64,000 nt of DNA from Akanthomyces muscarius (Eukaryota > Ascomycota > Sordariomycetes > Hypocreales > Cordycipitaceae): assembly GCF_028009165.1 (NCBI RefSeq), contig NC_079241.1:4216001-4280000 (forward strand). Direction: 5' to 3'. Each line of letters starts with the position of its first letter. Positions within the stretch are counted from its first letter, which is position 1. The notes under the pieces were generated by a model. That model was not told the DNA's origin and made no database searches. It saw only the letters and a list, made by a program, of their open reading frames with translations. The position numbers and the translations under genes were made by a program. This document shows, piece after piece, positions 55,501 through 64,000 of the stretch.

Positions 55501-57111
55501 GTGGGCTTGAGCCTATTGGTACTAGCCGCTGAAAATCGGGATGAAAGATGAATACAATGCTGCTGGGACGCCCGTTCCCAGTCGGATTCACAGAAAAGAA
55601 AGGGGACTACCGGGGCTCGATGATCGGAACAGCCGCGAGCCAGGGGGAGGATAAGCCCGGAGTGCTCTGTCGCCTTTCCCAATGTAGTGAGCGGCAGGCG
55701 TAAAAGGGCGCTGTTGTTGTCTTCTGACCCTCTCCCCGAGACACACTCCCCCCCCCCCCTCCTCCCTAGATTGTAATTAGCGTCAACGGGTTGCAGAAAA
55801 GGCTTTGGCTGCGGGCTGAGTAAAACGACGCCCGCTGTAGAAGCCCTGATTTTCGTGAATCAGCAGTGGCGATGGAGCGTAGCATGGGCGATCTCCCCAT
55901 GTATGGCGCCATCGTGTCTCGTCCGAGGATGGCACGGTGGTTGAGGGGAGTGCCCTGCGATGGAGTCTGCTGCGCGGAGCACATCCGTCCTGCGGAATAT
56001 CGCCCACGGCGAGCGCGAATTTGTGCTAGTACGCCCATGGGCTATCGAACAGCCTGTACTCTAGTCACTTCGTAGGCCCATCTTGCCTGCCATAGAGGGT
56101 CTTCCGTTGAGAACGTCTACAGTCGTAAGTTGAGGTGCACAAAGCCTCACAGGAGACGACTGGCTAGAAACAACTGTATAATGATATTTGATTCACCGAT
56201 AAAAACCTATCATGACATCGCTCATGATACCCCAGTCAGCTGCTCTCGTCTTTCATGTACCCCAAATCTCATTGCTGTAGGACAGGCGCCAGGGACAACA
56301 GCGACTCAGTAGAAAAACAAAGAGCATCACCTGAAGTTCTACAACTACCTTGCTCAGAGATGGAAGTTGCCTTGGACGGACAGCTATCGTTGCAGTGCAA
56401 CAAATTGTTATTGGTGTGTCTTGGAGAAGTCTGGACCAGCCGTTGGAGTGCACCGCACCCCCTCCACGTTTTGGTGCACGCATCGTCTCAAACAGGTTGA
56501 AGCGCGGCTCTACAACTTTCCCCAAAAAGGAGAATTACTCATGATTCATGGTCCTTCGTGCTCCTGCTGACTTGTCGAAAAAGACGCGCGAGGGAAGCAT
56601 CGCACCTGCGCAACACCGGTGAGGCATCATGCATTCGGCCTTTCTCTGCATGTGCGCGTACTTCCTCTTCGCGCTGGGACGAGGTTGTCGTGAAACCCAG
56701 CTGCAAGTTTCACTAGACGAAAGGAGCCACTGCAGCTCGTAGTCGGCCCGTGCAAGTGAAAATATGGCTGTGGTATGTGAGAGAGAGAGGGCGGGGGCTC
56801 GAGGGGGGTGTATTGTATGATCAAGACGTTCCACGCAATGGACGGTGTACTGAAATGTGTATTACATCGGCAGGAAACCAGCAGTGTGAGAGATTATTGA
56901 GAATGCAGTGTAATTATAGGCTAGCTGAATCATGCCACGGGGCTCGTCAGGGAATGGGCCGACTGTCATCGCGGACTCCAGCCAAAGAGCCGAATCGGGG
57001 CCAGTGTAATGTTGCCTACACGTTGACGGACAGAATGGAAGCTATGTATCATGCGATAGATCGATCTCGTGAAAAGGCAAGTGTCCATCAGTAGATACGC
57101 GACAACGGCTC
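52550..57111. other. 4.5-kb interval without a recognisable gene
   Basis: This stretch is bounded by the 3' ends of two convergent genes (forkhead and XLF). The first 400 bp look like 3' UTR (AT-rich around 52800-52950). The remainder is of ordinary base composition with short frames only; the longest (53892-54308, 138 codons) is low-complexity Arg/Ser. A 12-C run lies at 55748-55759. I see no tRNA, 5S rRNA, transposase or intron-rich gene, but a non-coding RNA or a small multi-exon gene cannot be excluded. Confidence 0.45.
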
Positions 57112-58791
57112 TCAGAATCTCCTCTTCTTCTTTGCCGGTCCAGCTGCTGCCTTCTTCTCCAGCTCCCTCTTCAGTTCCTCTCGTTTCCTATCCGCACGCT
57201 CCTGCGAGGTTTCCTTTTTCCTCTCCTCTGCGGCCTCTGCCGATGCGTTGCGCGAGGTTGTACGGCCGCGTTGCGCATCGTCCTTTGCTGCGTCTCCTGA
57301 CGATGCTGTACCGCCTCCAATCCGCTTACCGATGACGCCCAGCCTCTTGCTGGGGGCGGCCGAGCCCGCCTCCGCCTTCGCTGCCGCATGCACATGCGTA
57401 GAAGGAGGAGCGCCGTCCACTGCAGGCTCTGAATCATGCACTGGTGGTAATTTCGGTTTCCCACCGATACGGCCCAGACCGCTCTTCTTTGCAGGTGACT
57501 TGGCTGACGAGAGAGACGGAGCCGCCGCCGCCGGAGATGACGCGGCGGCGTCGTCGTCAGGAAGAGATGCAGTCTCGTCCACGTCACTAGCAGTTTCTGA
57601 TGCGGTCTCATCGTCGTCTGCCACCGCTGCTTTGCAGCCAGGAGGCGCTGGACTGACTGCCTTGGGGGACGATGGAGGTGGTACATGTTTCTTGCCCCCA
57701 ATCCCTCCGATACGCCCAGCTCGCTTCGACTCTTGAGAAGACCCGAGCTCTTTCTTGGTGGCCTTTGAAGGCGAATGTTGTTTTGACGATGTAGAAGCAA
57801 CTGTTGATTCATTGTCCTTCTTTGGTTTGAGGCGTGGAGGAGTAGACTGAATCTGAAATTCGTCATCATTGTCATCATCCTCACCCATTGTCACGTCGTT
57901 GGTGTCTAGGGGCGAGGACGGTGCTGCGGTGTCTGGAGCAGCCGCCTGGCTCTCGATTGCAGGAGCACTGCGATGCGGGAGACTTGACGTGCTTCTGAAG
58001 CTACGCCACCAACTGTCTAGGCCGGTTGATGCGAGGGCCATCGATGTATCAGATGGAGTAGTTGTGCCGCCAAAGACTCTCTGCACTAGGTCTATCACGT
58101 CTCCAGGCCGATCAGCGTCGTTCTGAAGCTCATCATTCATCTTTTGTTCGTTGAATGGAGCTAGGCCTCTTATTTTATCATGTGCAGCCTCTCTAGTCAC
58201 CTTTTTGCGACCTGAAAGCGCGGTGAAAACGTGCTCCAAACCTGTGCCAGTAGCTTCAAGCTTGTCGGAGAGCTTGGCAATCACCCCATCTTTGTGTTTC
58301 AACGCCTGTAGCAACATGTCGACTTGGCGGCTCTTTGAGTATAGAGTCTCAACAAGCGGAATGGCGAATTCGTTCGCGACCGCAATGGATGACGACTTCT
58401 TCAGATGAAATGGCCATTTCAGAGGCTCAAAGCCAGGAAGCTGGCAGATGGTCACTAGTTTCAAGCCGTCCTCTCCCGAGTCTGCTACTGAACCGGGAGA
58501 AAGAGTGACCATAGCTTCATCATAGCCAGGAGCCGCCTCATCCAGGGCGCTCTGGAGTGTCTGGAGGAACTTGCCCATATTCTCTGGCGTGTCACTCGGG
58601 TCGATGCTCGTGTTTTCTCCCCATGCTCTTATGCATATGGCTTTCCTCTCCATCGACTCGAACCATACATGAGCCATGTCTGTAACCTGGATAGAATAGT
58701 CGGACAACCTGGTCTCAAAGGCAACCAGTAAAGGCGGCAATTCGCCTTCTCCTGAGAGCCGCAGGGGCCGCCAGGCTTTCGGACCGGCCAT
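57112..58791 (-). CDS. nej1: XLF / Nej1 non-homologous end-joining factor
   Basis: This protein stimulates DNA ligase IV in non-homologous end joining of double-strand breaks and forms filaments with XRCC4/Lif1. Single exon, 559 aa from ATG 58791 (GCCATGG context); an upstream in-frame ATG (58935) would add 48 residues unlike the family. Residues 1-230 form the XLF head and stalk: WRPLRLSGEGELPPLLVAF, YSIQVTDMAHVWFESMERKAI, LKWPFHLKK, and the coiled-coil region containing KLSDKLEATGTGLEHVFTAL, all typical of fungal XLF. The rest is a long disordered tail with acidic and Ser/Ala stretches, three repeats of a Gly-Ile-Gly-Lys motif and a basic end KKKRRF, which resembles the C-terminal Ku-binding motif of XLF/Nej1. 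It is much longer than yeast Nej1 (342 aa) because of this tail. Confidence 0.93.
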   Translation of the reverse strand: MAGPKAWRPLRLSGEGELPPLLVAFETRLSDYSIQVTDMAHVWFESMERKAICIRAWGENTSIDPSDTPENMGKFLQTLQSALDEAAPGYDEAMVTLSPGSVADSGEDGLKLVTICQLPGFEPLKWPFHLKKSSSIAVANEFAIPLVETLYSKSRQVDMLLQALKHKDGVIAKLSDKLEATGTGLEHVFTALSGRKKVTREAAHDKIRGLAPFNEQKMNDELQNDADRPGDVIDLVQRVFGGTTTPSDTSMALASTGLDSWWRSFRSTSSLPHRSAPAIESQAAAPDTAAPSSPLDTNDVTMGEDDDNDDEFQIQSTPPRLKPKKDNESTVASTSSKQHSPSKATKKELGSSQESKRAGRIGGIGGKKHVPPPSSPKAVSPAPPGCKAAVADDDETASETASDVDETASLPDDDAAASSPAAAAPSLSSAKSPAKKSGLGRIGGKPKLPPVHDSEPAVDGAPPSTHVHAAAKAEAGSAAPSKRLGVIGKRIGGGTASSGDAAKDDAQRGRTTSRNASAEAAEERKKETSQERADRKREELKRELEKKAAAGPAKKKRRF

Positions 58792-59365
58792 GGCGAGCTG
58801 CTGCCGAGTGCAATGATTGTAAGCTCCCAAGGTTAGAAGCCGTAAGCCATGTAGGAAATAGCTCCCGCCTTGAAAGAGTAAATGAATAAGCCGGAGCCGA
58901 GCGCCAGTCACGGTGCTGTAGTCGTTGGGAGGCAATTAGCGGCGATGGGTCAATTTCAGCGAGGCTGGTCGCTGCAAACGCCACGTGAAGCGTCGCAGGT
59001 TGAGGTGAGGTCCAAGAAAAGCTGAGGCGCCCGGGAAAGCCTCGAAAAAAATATCGCTTCGATGTAGCAGTTTCGCGCGTGTTGGTTCCCTCGTGTCAAG
59101 AAAGAATATTCATGCAAAAAAATATGACGTTGATGAAAAGCAGGCATCAGCGCGACTCGAGAGCCACACTGTGACGGGGCAGGGATTCTACATTGCTGGG
59201 CGCTAATGATAGGTGGGCAGACGCTGCAGACAATTGCAAGAGTGAAGCCAGATTAGAATCACCAAAACACTCGTTGCGAAGCAGCTAACAAGAAAATGTA
59301 GCAAAAATAAATCGGCAAGAGTCTTAAAGATTCCACATTCTGACTACTCTAGAGTTTGTCGGTTG
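58792..59365. other. Short intergenic region
   Basis: This 574-bp stretch between XLF (start) and the acetyltransferase (end), both leftward, holds the XLF promoter. Nothing else was seen. Confidence 0.5.
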
Positions 59366-59911
59366 CTAGTCTAGCAACGCGTAGAAAAAGACGGCGATCT
59401 CGCCTCTGCTCTCCGGGATCGCGCTGTAGAGATGCTCGTCGTAGCCTGCAAAGACCATGCCAGCCTTTTTGTAAAAGCGACAAGCCGCAATATTGTTTGA
59501 TTGACCCTCGATGCGAAGTGCACTGAGACCGATTTCACGCGTCCAATCTTTGACAGCCCCCAGCAGGCGCAGTGCATTGCCACAGCCTCGCATGCTCACA
59601 TCCAACCCAATAAAGTCTAGCGATACCATCCTGTTCCAATTTTTTGACGCAACAGCGTATCCATATACACGACCGTCCTCGGCCTTGAGAACAAAAATAA
59701 CTTTGTTCAGGCCATCCGCGCCGTGCAACTCCTCCTCGTTGAAGCCGAAATCTTTGACCCTCTCGGGTAGCGGGGATGTCTGAAAGGGCAAGTCACTCTC
59801 CAGCTGACTGATGGGCTTCGCAACTTCGGCCTTAATCCTGAAGCTGAAGTCTAGCCCGGCAATATCGCTTTGTGTGAGTCCTTTGACTCTTTCGAGTTTC
59901 AACTCGTCCAT
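59366..59911 (-). CDS. GNAT acetyltransferase, streptothricin-acetyltransferase-like
   Basis: Small cytoplasmic acetyl-CoA-dependent N-acetyltransferase, single exon, 181 aa. The GNAT core is evident in order: VYGYAVASKNWNRMVSLDF (strands 3-4), the acetyl-CoA loop V.MRGCGNALRLLGAVKDW (R-x-x-G-x-G/A type), LSALRIEGQSNNIAACRFYKKAGM (motif B) and a C-terminal strand. The QSNNIAACRFYKK segment and overall length fit the streptothricin acetyltransferase-like subgroup found in bacteria and many ascomycetes. In fungi the natural substrate is mostly unknown, so antibiotic resistance is not asserted. Bacterial ancestry of this subgroup in fungi has been suggested; nothing in local base composition marks this copy as recent. 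The start is the first ATG (59911). Confidence 0.88.
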   Translation of the reverse strand: MDELKLERVKGLTQSDIAGLDFSFRIKAEVAKPISQLESDLPFQTSPLPERVKDFGFNEEELHGADGLNKVIFVLKAEDGRVYGYAVASKNWNRMVSLDFIGLDVSMRGCGNALRLLGAVKDWTREIGLSALRIEGQSNNIAACRFYKKAGMVFAGYDEHLYSAIPESRGEIAVFFYALLD

Positions 59912-60641
59912 GCTGGCTGTAGTAAATGTATCGAATAACGGTAAGCAGAGCAGCTGTCAACACAGCGTAGTTTTGGTAATAATGCGTGGTGGTGGGCTGG
60001 GCCTTTGCGCAAAATTTATGCTCGCAAGTCTGCGCCTGGATTTATGTAGAGGGTGTCGTATGATGGAGAGAATCTTCTCTACTTGATGCTTCCACTTCAG
60101 ATTAACAGATATCGCACTTGTTTCTATACTTGGCAAACTCTGGATTGAAAGTTAAAGGGCATGTTCTTGGCGGAAGGGCCTGCTATTGTTTCCAGCACGT
60201 TCTAACCACGTTGGTGTCGAGTTCGGCAAGCCCAAAAAGGAAAGCTGCCATCGGCTTAGAAGCCAGACAGCTCAGCGGTCCGCCATCAGCCATTCGTAAG
60301 TGCGGCTGAATGTTGTGCGACTGCGAGTATTTGTTCATTCTGCCATGATCAGTTGCAATACTGCCTCCTGGTCTCTAGAAATAGGAATTGCCAGCACTGG
60401 CCCAAGGTGCCTAGGCTGCACTTACTGGATTTCTGACCGAATAGCTCTGGGGGTTAAATCGGGAGCCCAACGCAATAATAACGATGAATAACCGAACTGA
60501 CTTCCATCTTAAAAGTCTTGATGTGTGTTGTGCGATTTTCTGATTAAAAAGCTGGTTTGCGGGCGCGGTAATCCATCTAGAAAACGGGACCAGGTCGTTC
60601 TGGGCTCATAATGCAAAATTAGTCGAGGTCGGGTAACAACG
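59912..60641. other. Intergenic region before tRNA
   Basis: This 730-bp stretch lies between the acetyltransferase start and the tRNA gene. The short frames show no domain; it presumably contains the acetyltransferase promoter. Confidence 0.5.
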
Positions 60642-60778
60642 GCCCCCTTGGCCTAATGGCTAAGGCGCAAGAGTGCGTACCCGCTTAGATCTTGTCGTTG
60701 TATTTCATCAAGCTAACAAAGCGTAGCTTCTACTCTCTCGGAATCTTGAGATTGCCGGTTCGAGTCCGGCAGGGGGTG
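60642..60778 (+). tRNA. tRNA-Arg, probably anticodon TCT, with two intervening sequences
   Basis: Acceptor stem GCCCCCT (60642-60648) pairs with AGGGGGT (60771-60777), discriminator G. The D-arm GCCT-AATGGCTA-AGGC, T-arm GCCGG-TTCGAGT-CCGGC, and A and B boxes are perfect; a Pol III terminator (10 T) follows at 60792. The anticodon stem is CAAGA (60668-60672) with TCTTG (60744-60748). Between them, removing 60673-60726 (54 nt, GTGCGT...GCTAAC...TAG) and 60733-60742 (10 nt, the usual 37/38 intron) leaves the loop CTTCTAA, the loop of yeast tRNA-Arg(UCU), and a 73-nt tRNA. The alternative is one 64-nt intron at 37/38 with anticodon GCG (also Arg), but then positions 32 and 37 are G and U, and eukaryotes normally use ACG. 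The tRNA-Arg identity is firm; the splice model is an inference. Confidence 0.85.
60673..60726 (+). other. 54-nt insertion in tRNA-Arg anticodon arm
   Basis: It begins GTGCGT, has AGCTAACA 10 nt before the end and ends GCGTAG, so it matches fungal spliceosomal intron signals although the host transcript is Pol III. It can also fold into a hairpin: CGCTT, AG and CTTG pair with CAAG, CT and AAGCG. It contains a second copy of TCTTG (60690-60694) able to compete for the anticodon stem. The insertion boundaries cannot slide, because flanking bases differ. Confidence 0.6.
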
Positions 60779-61214
60779 TTAACCTTCGTTCTTTTTTTTT
60801 TGGCCTTTTTGATTACTTGACAGAGGTCGCGCCTTCTTGGTTGTACTTATTCTATGGGTTTTCCATTTCCCAATTTTTTTTTATTCTTCAGCGTATCATG
60901 CTCTCGTACCAAAGCTTCGTGACTGGCTGATTTGTGCCTGCGCGGCAAGTCGATTTAGCTCTTTACGGCGTAGTAGATCGCGCCCGATCGCAGTCCTGCC
61001 ATGACGCACAGTAAATCGGGGGCCCTCAGTAAACCACTGGCCCGTCATTCAAAGGGGTAAAAAGTGTTGCTTGTCCAATGCCACTGCTAGCTAGAGCTTC
61101 GCGTTTGACATCATAGACAGACGGACCTTTGTCGGCTTTTTCCTCTTTTTCGTCATCGAGTCGCCTTTGCACCTGCCATCGCGTATTCTTGACGTTTCAT
61201 TGTCCCTCACTTAC
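60779..61214 (+). promoter_or_regulatory. Photolyase promoter region
   Basis: After the tRNA terminator this stretch is the upstream region of the photolyase. It contains two GATCGC words (60976-60981 and 60986-60991) exactly one helical turn apart and about 225 bp before the first ATG. GATC/GATA-type words are the sites of White-Collar-type photoreceptors, and fungal photolyases are often light-induced, so this is a candidate light-response element. Confidence 0.35.
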
Positions 61215-63149
61215 ATGCCTGTCTGCTTCTGGGCATCACTGACGCGACGCACCATTTTCACGCCGCGAGCTGTCTCGGTCTTCTCAACGTCTTTGCAGTC
61301 GCAAGCACCAATTACAAGGAAATTTAGCACAATGGCACCCCGCTCGACCAAGCGCAAGGCCAGCGCTGCGCCTGCAGCGAAAGCAAACGGTAGCAAGAAA
61401 GCCAAAACGACGGATTACGACGACGAGCTTCGAGAGCCGCACCATGCGGCTGATATTGCAGAGAAACACGGGATCGTCCTTCGCGATTATTACCCACCAG
61501 AGATGAGCAACACAAGAGCACGCGCCTATGCTGAAGAGGCACTTCACCGGCCTATGGAGAATCTGGTGATAGCCCAGCGCGAGACGTCAGAGGCTATGAA
61601 GAAAGCTGCCAAAGGCGAAGCTGTTGCGCACTGGTTCAAGACTGATTTGCGGTGCGCCGACAATACCTCACTCGCCCTAGCCGCTCAAAAGGCAAAGGAG
61701 CTGAATGTTCCGCTTCTCTGCTTTTACTTGGTCAGCCCGCAAGACTTCAAGGCTCATCTCAGATCACCAGTACGCGTGGATTTTATTCTCCGCACTCTGA
61801 AAATATTGAAGGATGACTTGGCGAAACTGGATATTCCGCTGTACATCGAAACTGTGGAAGAGCGCGCCAAGATCCCTGCACGTGTGCTTGAGTTGCTTGA
61901 TTCATGGGGCTGCAATCATTTGTGCGCGAACCTAGAGTATGAGGTTGATGAGCTCCGTCGCGAGACCAAGCTATTGAGGCTACTGGCTGGAAAGAACAAG
62001 TCGTTCGAGGCCGTGCACGATACCTGTGTGGTTCCACCGGGTCAGCTTCGAAGCGGTACGGGCAACCAGTACGCGGTGTATACACCCTGGTATCGCTCAT
62101 GGATGGCTCACATCCACTCAAATCTCGACTTGTTAGAATTACACGACGTTCCACCCAAGAATCCAGCCTCAGTACGAAAAGCGTTCATGAAGATCTTTGA
62201 CTGCGAAATACCGGCTGCTCCGAAAGGAAAGGAACTGTCCGCGGAAGAGAAGAAGCGTTTCCATTCACTTTGGCCCTGCGGCGAGCATGAAGCCAAGGCC
62301 CGCTTAGACAAGTTCTGTGAGGAGCGCGTTGGTGAGTATAGCGAGCAGAGGAATATCCCGAGCCACAATGGCACGTCGAGCCTCTCTATCCACTTGGCCA
62401 GCGGCACAATCAGTGCGCGAACTTGCGTGCGTACCGCAAGAGACAGGAATAAGACAAAGAAGTTGGACGGCGGCCTTGATGGGATCAAAGTTTGGATCAG
62501 TGAAGTCGCATGGAGAGACTTCTATCGCCATGTCTTGGTTAGATGGCCACATGTTTGGTAAGCACATAAATGGGAATGTCTCGTTTAATTATCTAACAGG
62601 GTACTGTATAGCATGAACAAGCCGTATAAGCCGGACTACGCAGATATCGAATGGTCATATGACACCGATCACTTCAAGGCCTGGTGTGAGGGCAAAACTG
62701 GGTTCCCCATTGTGGATGCTGCCATGCGACAGCTGAACCACACAGGTTACATGCACAACCGATGCCGCATGATTGTGGCGTCGTTCCTTTCTAAGGATCT
62801 TCTTATTGATTGGCGAATGGGTGAAAAGTACTTCATGGAGCACCTCGCAGATGGCGATTTTTCAAGCAACAACGGCGGCTGGGGCTTCAGCGCCAGTGTT
62901 GGAGTCGACCCGCAGCCGTACTTTCGCATCTTCAATCCACTTCGACAGAGCGAACGATTCGATCCTCAGGGTGAGTACATCCGCGAATGGGTGCCAGAGT
63001 TGAAAGACTTCGACAACAAAGAGATTCATGACCCGTATAATCGCGGCGCAGGAGATAAGGCAAAGAAGAATGGATATCCAAAGGCGATTGTCGAACACAG
63101 TGAATGTCGGACTCGGGCTCTGGCGGCGTACAAGGCGGCTGTGGCATAG
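61215..63149 (+). CDS. phr1: Class I CPD photolyase, probably dual-targeted
   Basis: It repairs UV-induced cyclobutane pyrimidine dimers using blue light, FADH- and an antenna cofactor. The intron 62558-62611 (54 nt, phase 2, CTAAC branch) is fixed by the family motif WPHV-C-MNKPYKPDY formed at the junction. From ATG 61332 (AGCACAATGG, strong context) the protein is 587 aa; from ATG 61215 it is 626 aa. The extra 39 residues have many Ser/Thr/Arg/Phe and no acidic residue, a typical mitochondrial presequence. After 61332 a basic NLS-like stretch (RSTKRKASA...KKAKTTD) follows. Then come the antenna domain (AVAHWFKTDLRCADNTSL) and FAD domain (WRDFYRHVL, TGFPIVDAAMRQL, GYMHNRCRMIVASFL, YFRIFNP). 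The two starts could supply mitochondria and nucleus. Confidence 0.93.
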
Positions 63150-63715
63150 GATCGTGGGTTTCCGAGATACTTCGGCAAGTGTATTAGTAGTGTAGGAAAA
63201 ATCTTAGAAGTTAGCTAGTTTTGTAATGGAATGAGCAGCCGTCTGCTCGCATGTCCGACCCGTATCTGTACCATGACAAGCAGTCTCAACTGTCACGGCT
63301 TTTTGAAGGCCAATAATAATCTGCGGCTTGGAGACTATCAGAGTAGCCTCAGAATTCTCAGCAATGGACAGACAGCGTCACAAGGAGCCCCGTGAGCCAG
63401 CCGGTGCGAGAAGACTTTTCCAGCCGGGAGCATAGCACCAATCACGCATCCACAAATCACTTCCAAGGCTCGCATGTTTTTGGACAAATTCGTAATTTTT
63501 TTGTGTCTTCGAAATCGAGCCGAGACGCCTCGAATTGGATTTTGCTAAATGCAGGCCAACTCTAAGTTCCACAAATGCATCCTTCCCGAAACCAATCCCA
63601 AACTATCGGGGTCGTTAGCATTGCTGTGCTGAATGCTGGTTCCGAGTTCCGTCACCCGGGTATTATGCACCTTTCACTCTATTTTTTTCGTTTCTTTTCG
63701 TCATATGTAAAACAT
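63150..63715. other. Convergent intergenic region
   Basis: This 566-bp stretch lies between the 3' ends of the photolyase and eS21 genes. AT-rich terminator-like sequence lies at 63680-63715. No gene was seen. Confidence 0.5.
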
Positions 63716-63947
63716 TTATCGCTGAGCAGACCAGACGGCCTTGACGAGGCCATCACGCTGAGCCAGACGGTTCATGGCGTCGTCGGACTCGCCCATGGCG
63801 CGGACGAAGCCGCAGAGGGCGTAGACGTGGTTCTCGCCGGGGACGGCACGGCCGTTCTCGTCAACCTTGGCAATGGAGATCTGGACAGAGCCGTGATCCT
63901 TGGCCTTGATGATGCGGTTGGTAGCGCTGCACTTGCGGGGGACGTAG
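63716..63947 (-). CDS. rps21: 40S ribosomal protein eS21, 3' exon (gene continues past window)
   Basis: This is a small-subunit protein involved in 40S assembly and translation start. Only the last exon lies in the window: 76 residues from [20 protein letters not shown] to [11 protein letters not shown], matching eukaryotic eS21 (about 87 aa in all) except for its first ~11 residues. The acceptor CAG is at 63950-63948 with the exon starting in phase 2, which agrees with a Leu codon split before YVPR. The bases from 63951 to 64000 look like intron, so the upstream exon or exons are outside the window. Confidence 0.93.
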
Positions 63948-64000
63948 CTGTATATCGGAGTCGCAACATTAGTACATCATCTTTCTTCTTCGCCTATCGG

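Noticed and set aside
58792..58935. Upstream in-frame start for XLF
   Set aside because: The family starts close to the WRPL motif; the ATG at 58791 has a near-ideal context.
60642..60778. Single-intron tRNA-Arg(GCG) model (intron 60679-60742)
   Set aside because: It keeps the usual intron site and also gives 73 nt, but needs G32 and U37 and an anticodon not normally used in eukaryotes. Kept as the main alternative rather than fully excluded.
61167..61214. Photolyase frame extended to 61167
   Set aside because: The codon at 61167 is TTG; the first ATG is at 61215.
1..64000. CRISPR array, intact transposon, 5S rRNA or telomeric repeat
   Set aside because: No regularly spaced repeats, transposase or reverse transcriptase frames, 5S-like sequence or TTAGGG arrays were seen on either strand.

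Overview
The window looks like nuclear DNA of a filamentous ascomycete (Pezizomycotina, Sordariomycetes; Hypocreales is my guess, not proven). The reasons are the compact 50-80 nt GT-AG introns with CTAAC-type branch sites, two zinc-cluster (Zn2Cys6) regulators, fungus-only families (Mtc1, the fungal form of XLF/Nej1, F-box/LRR proteins of filamentous fungi), a fungal GH2 beta-mannosidase, and a nuclear tRNA gene with intervening sequence. I place 19 protein-coding genes that are complete in the window, one gene cut by the right edge, and one tRNA gene.

Layout. 1-10 kb: ALG7 (first step of N-glycan precursor synthesis) is divergent from a DHA1-type MFS drug/H+ antiporter, followed by a proline-rich protein with a transglutaminase-like core. 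10-22 kb: an F-box protein, mitochondrial isocitrate dehydrogenase subunit 2, exocyst subunit Sec5, and a regulator carrying both a BED-like finger and a zinc cluster. 23-32 kb: an intracellular beta-mannosidase convergent with a sugar transporter, a gene-free stretch, then Mtc1 with a polyglutamine tract. 33-43 kb: a large disordered nuclear-looking protein of unknown family, ribosomal protein uL14 and the Golgi GDP-mannose transporter. 43-53 kb: a zinc-cluster transcription factor, cactin and a forkhead factor. 52.5-57 kb: an interval in which I see no gene. 57-64 kb: XLF/Nej1, a GNAT acetyltransferase, the tRNA, a CPD photolyase and the 3' exon of ribosomal protein eS21.

How the genes relate. 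Most are housekeeping genes placed independently, as is normal for this type of genome. Three belong to mannose or glycan metabolism (ALG7, GDP-mannose transporter, beta-mannosidase); only the beta-mannosidase and its adjacent transporter look like a possible functional pair. XLF and photolyase are both DNA-repair genes, about 2.4 kb apart. There is no secondary-metabolite backbone gene, virus or intact transposon.

The most striking item is the tRNA-Arg gene at 60642-60778. Its anticodon arm is best explained by two separate insertions: a usual 10-nt intron after position 37, plus a 54-nt insertion at position 31/32 that begins GTGCGT, contains GCTAAC and ends in TAG, as a spliceosomal intron would. 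All positions were worked out by reading the sequence by eye; no search or folding program was run.
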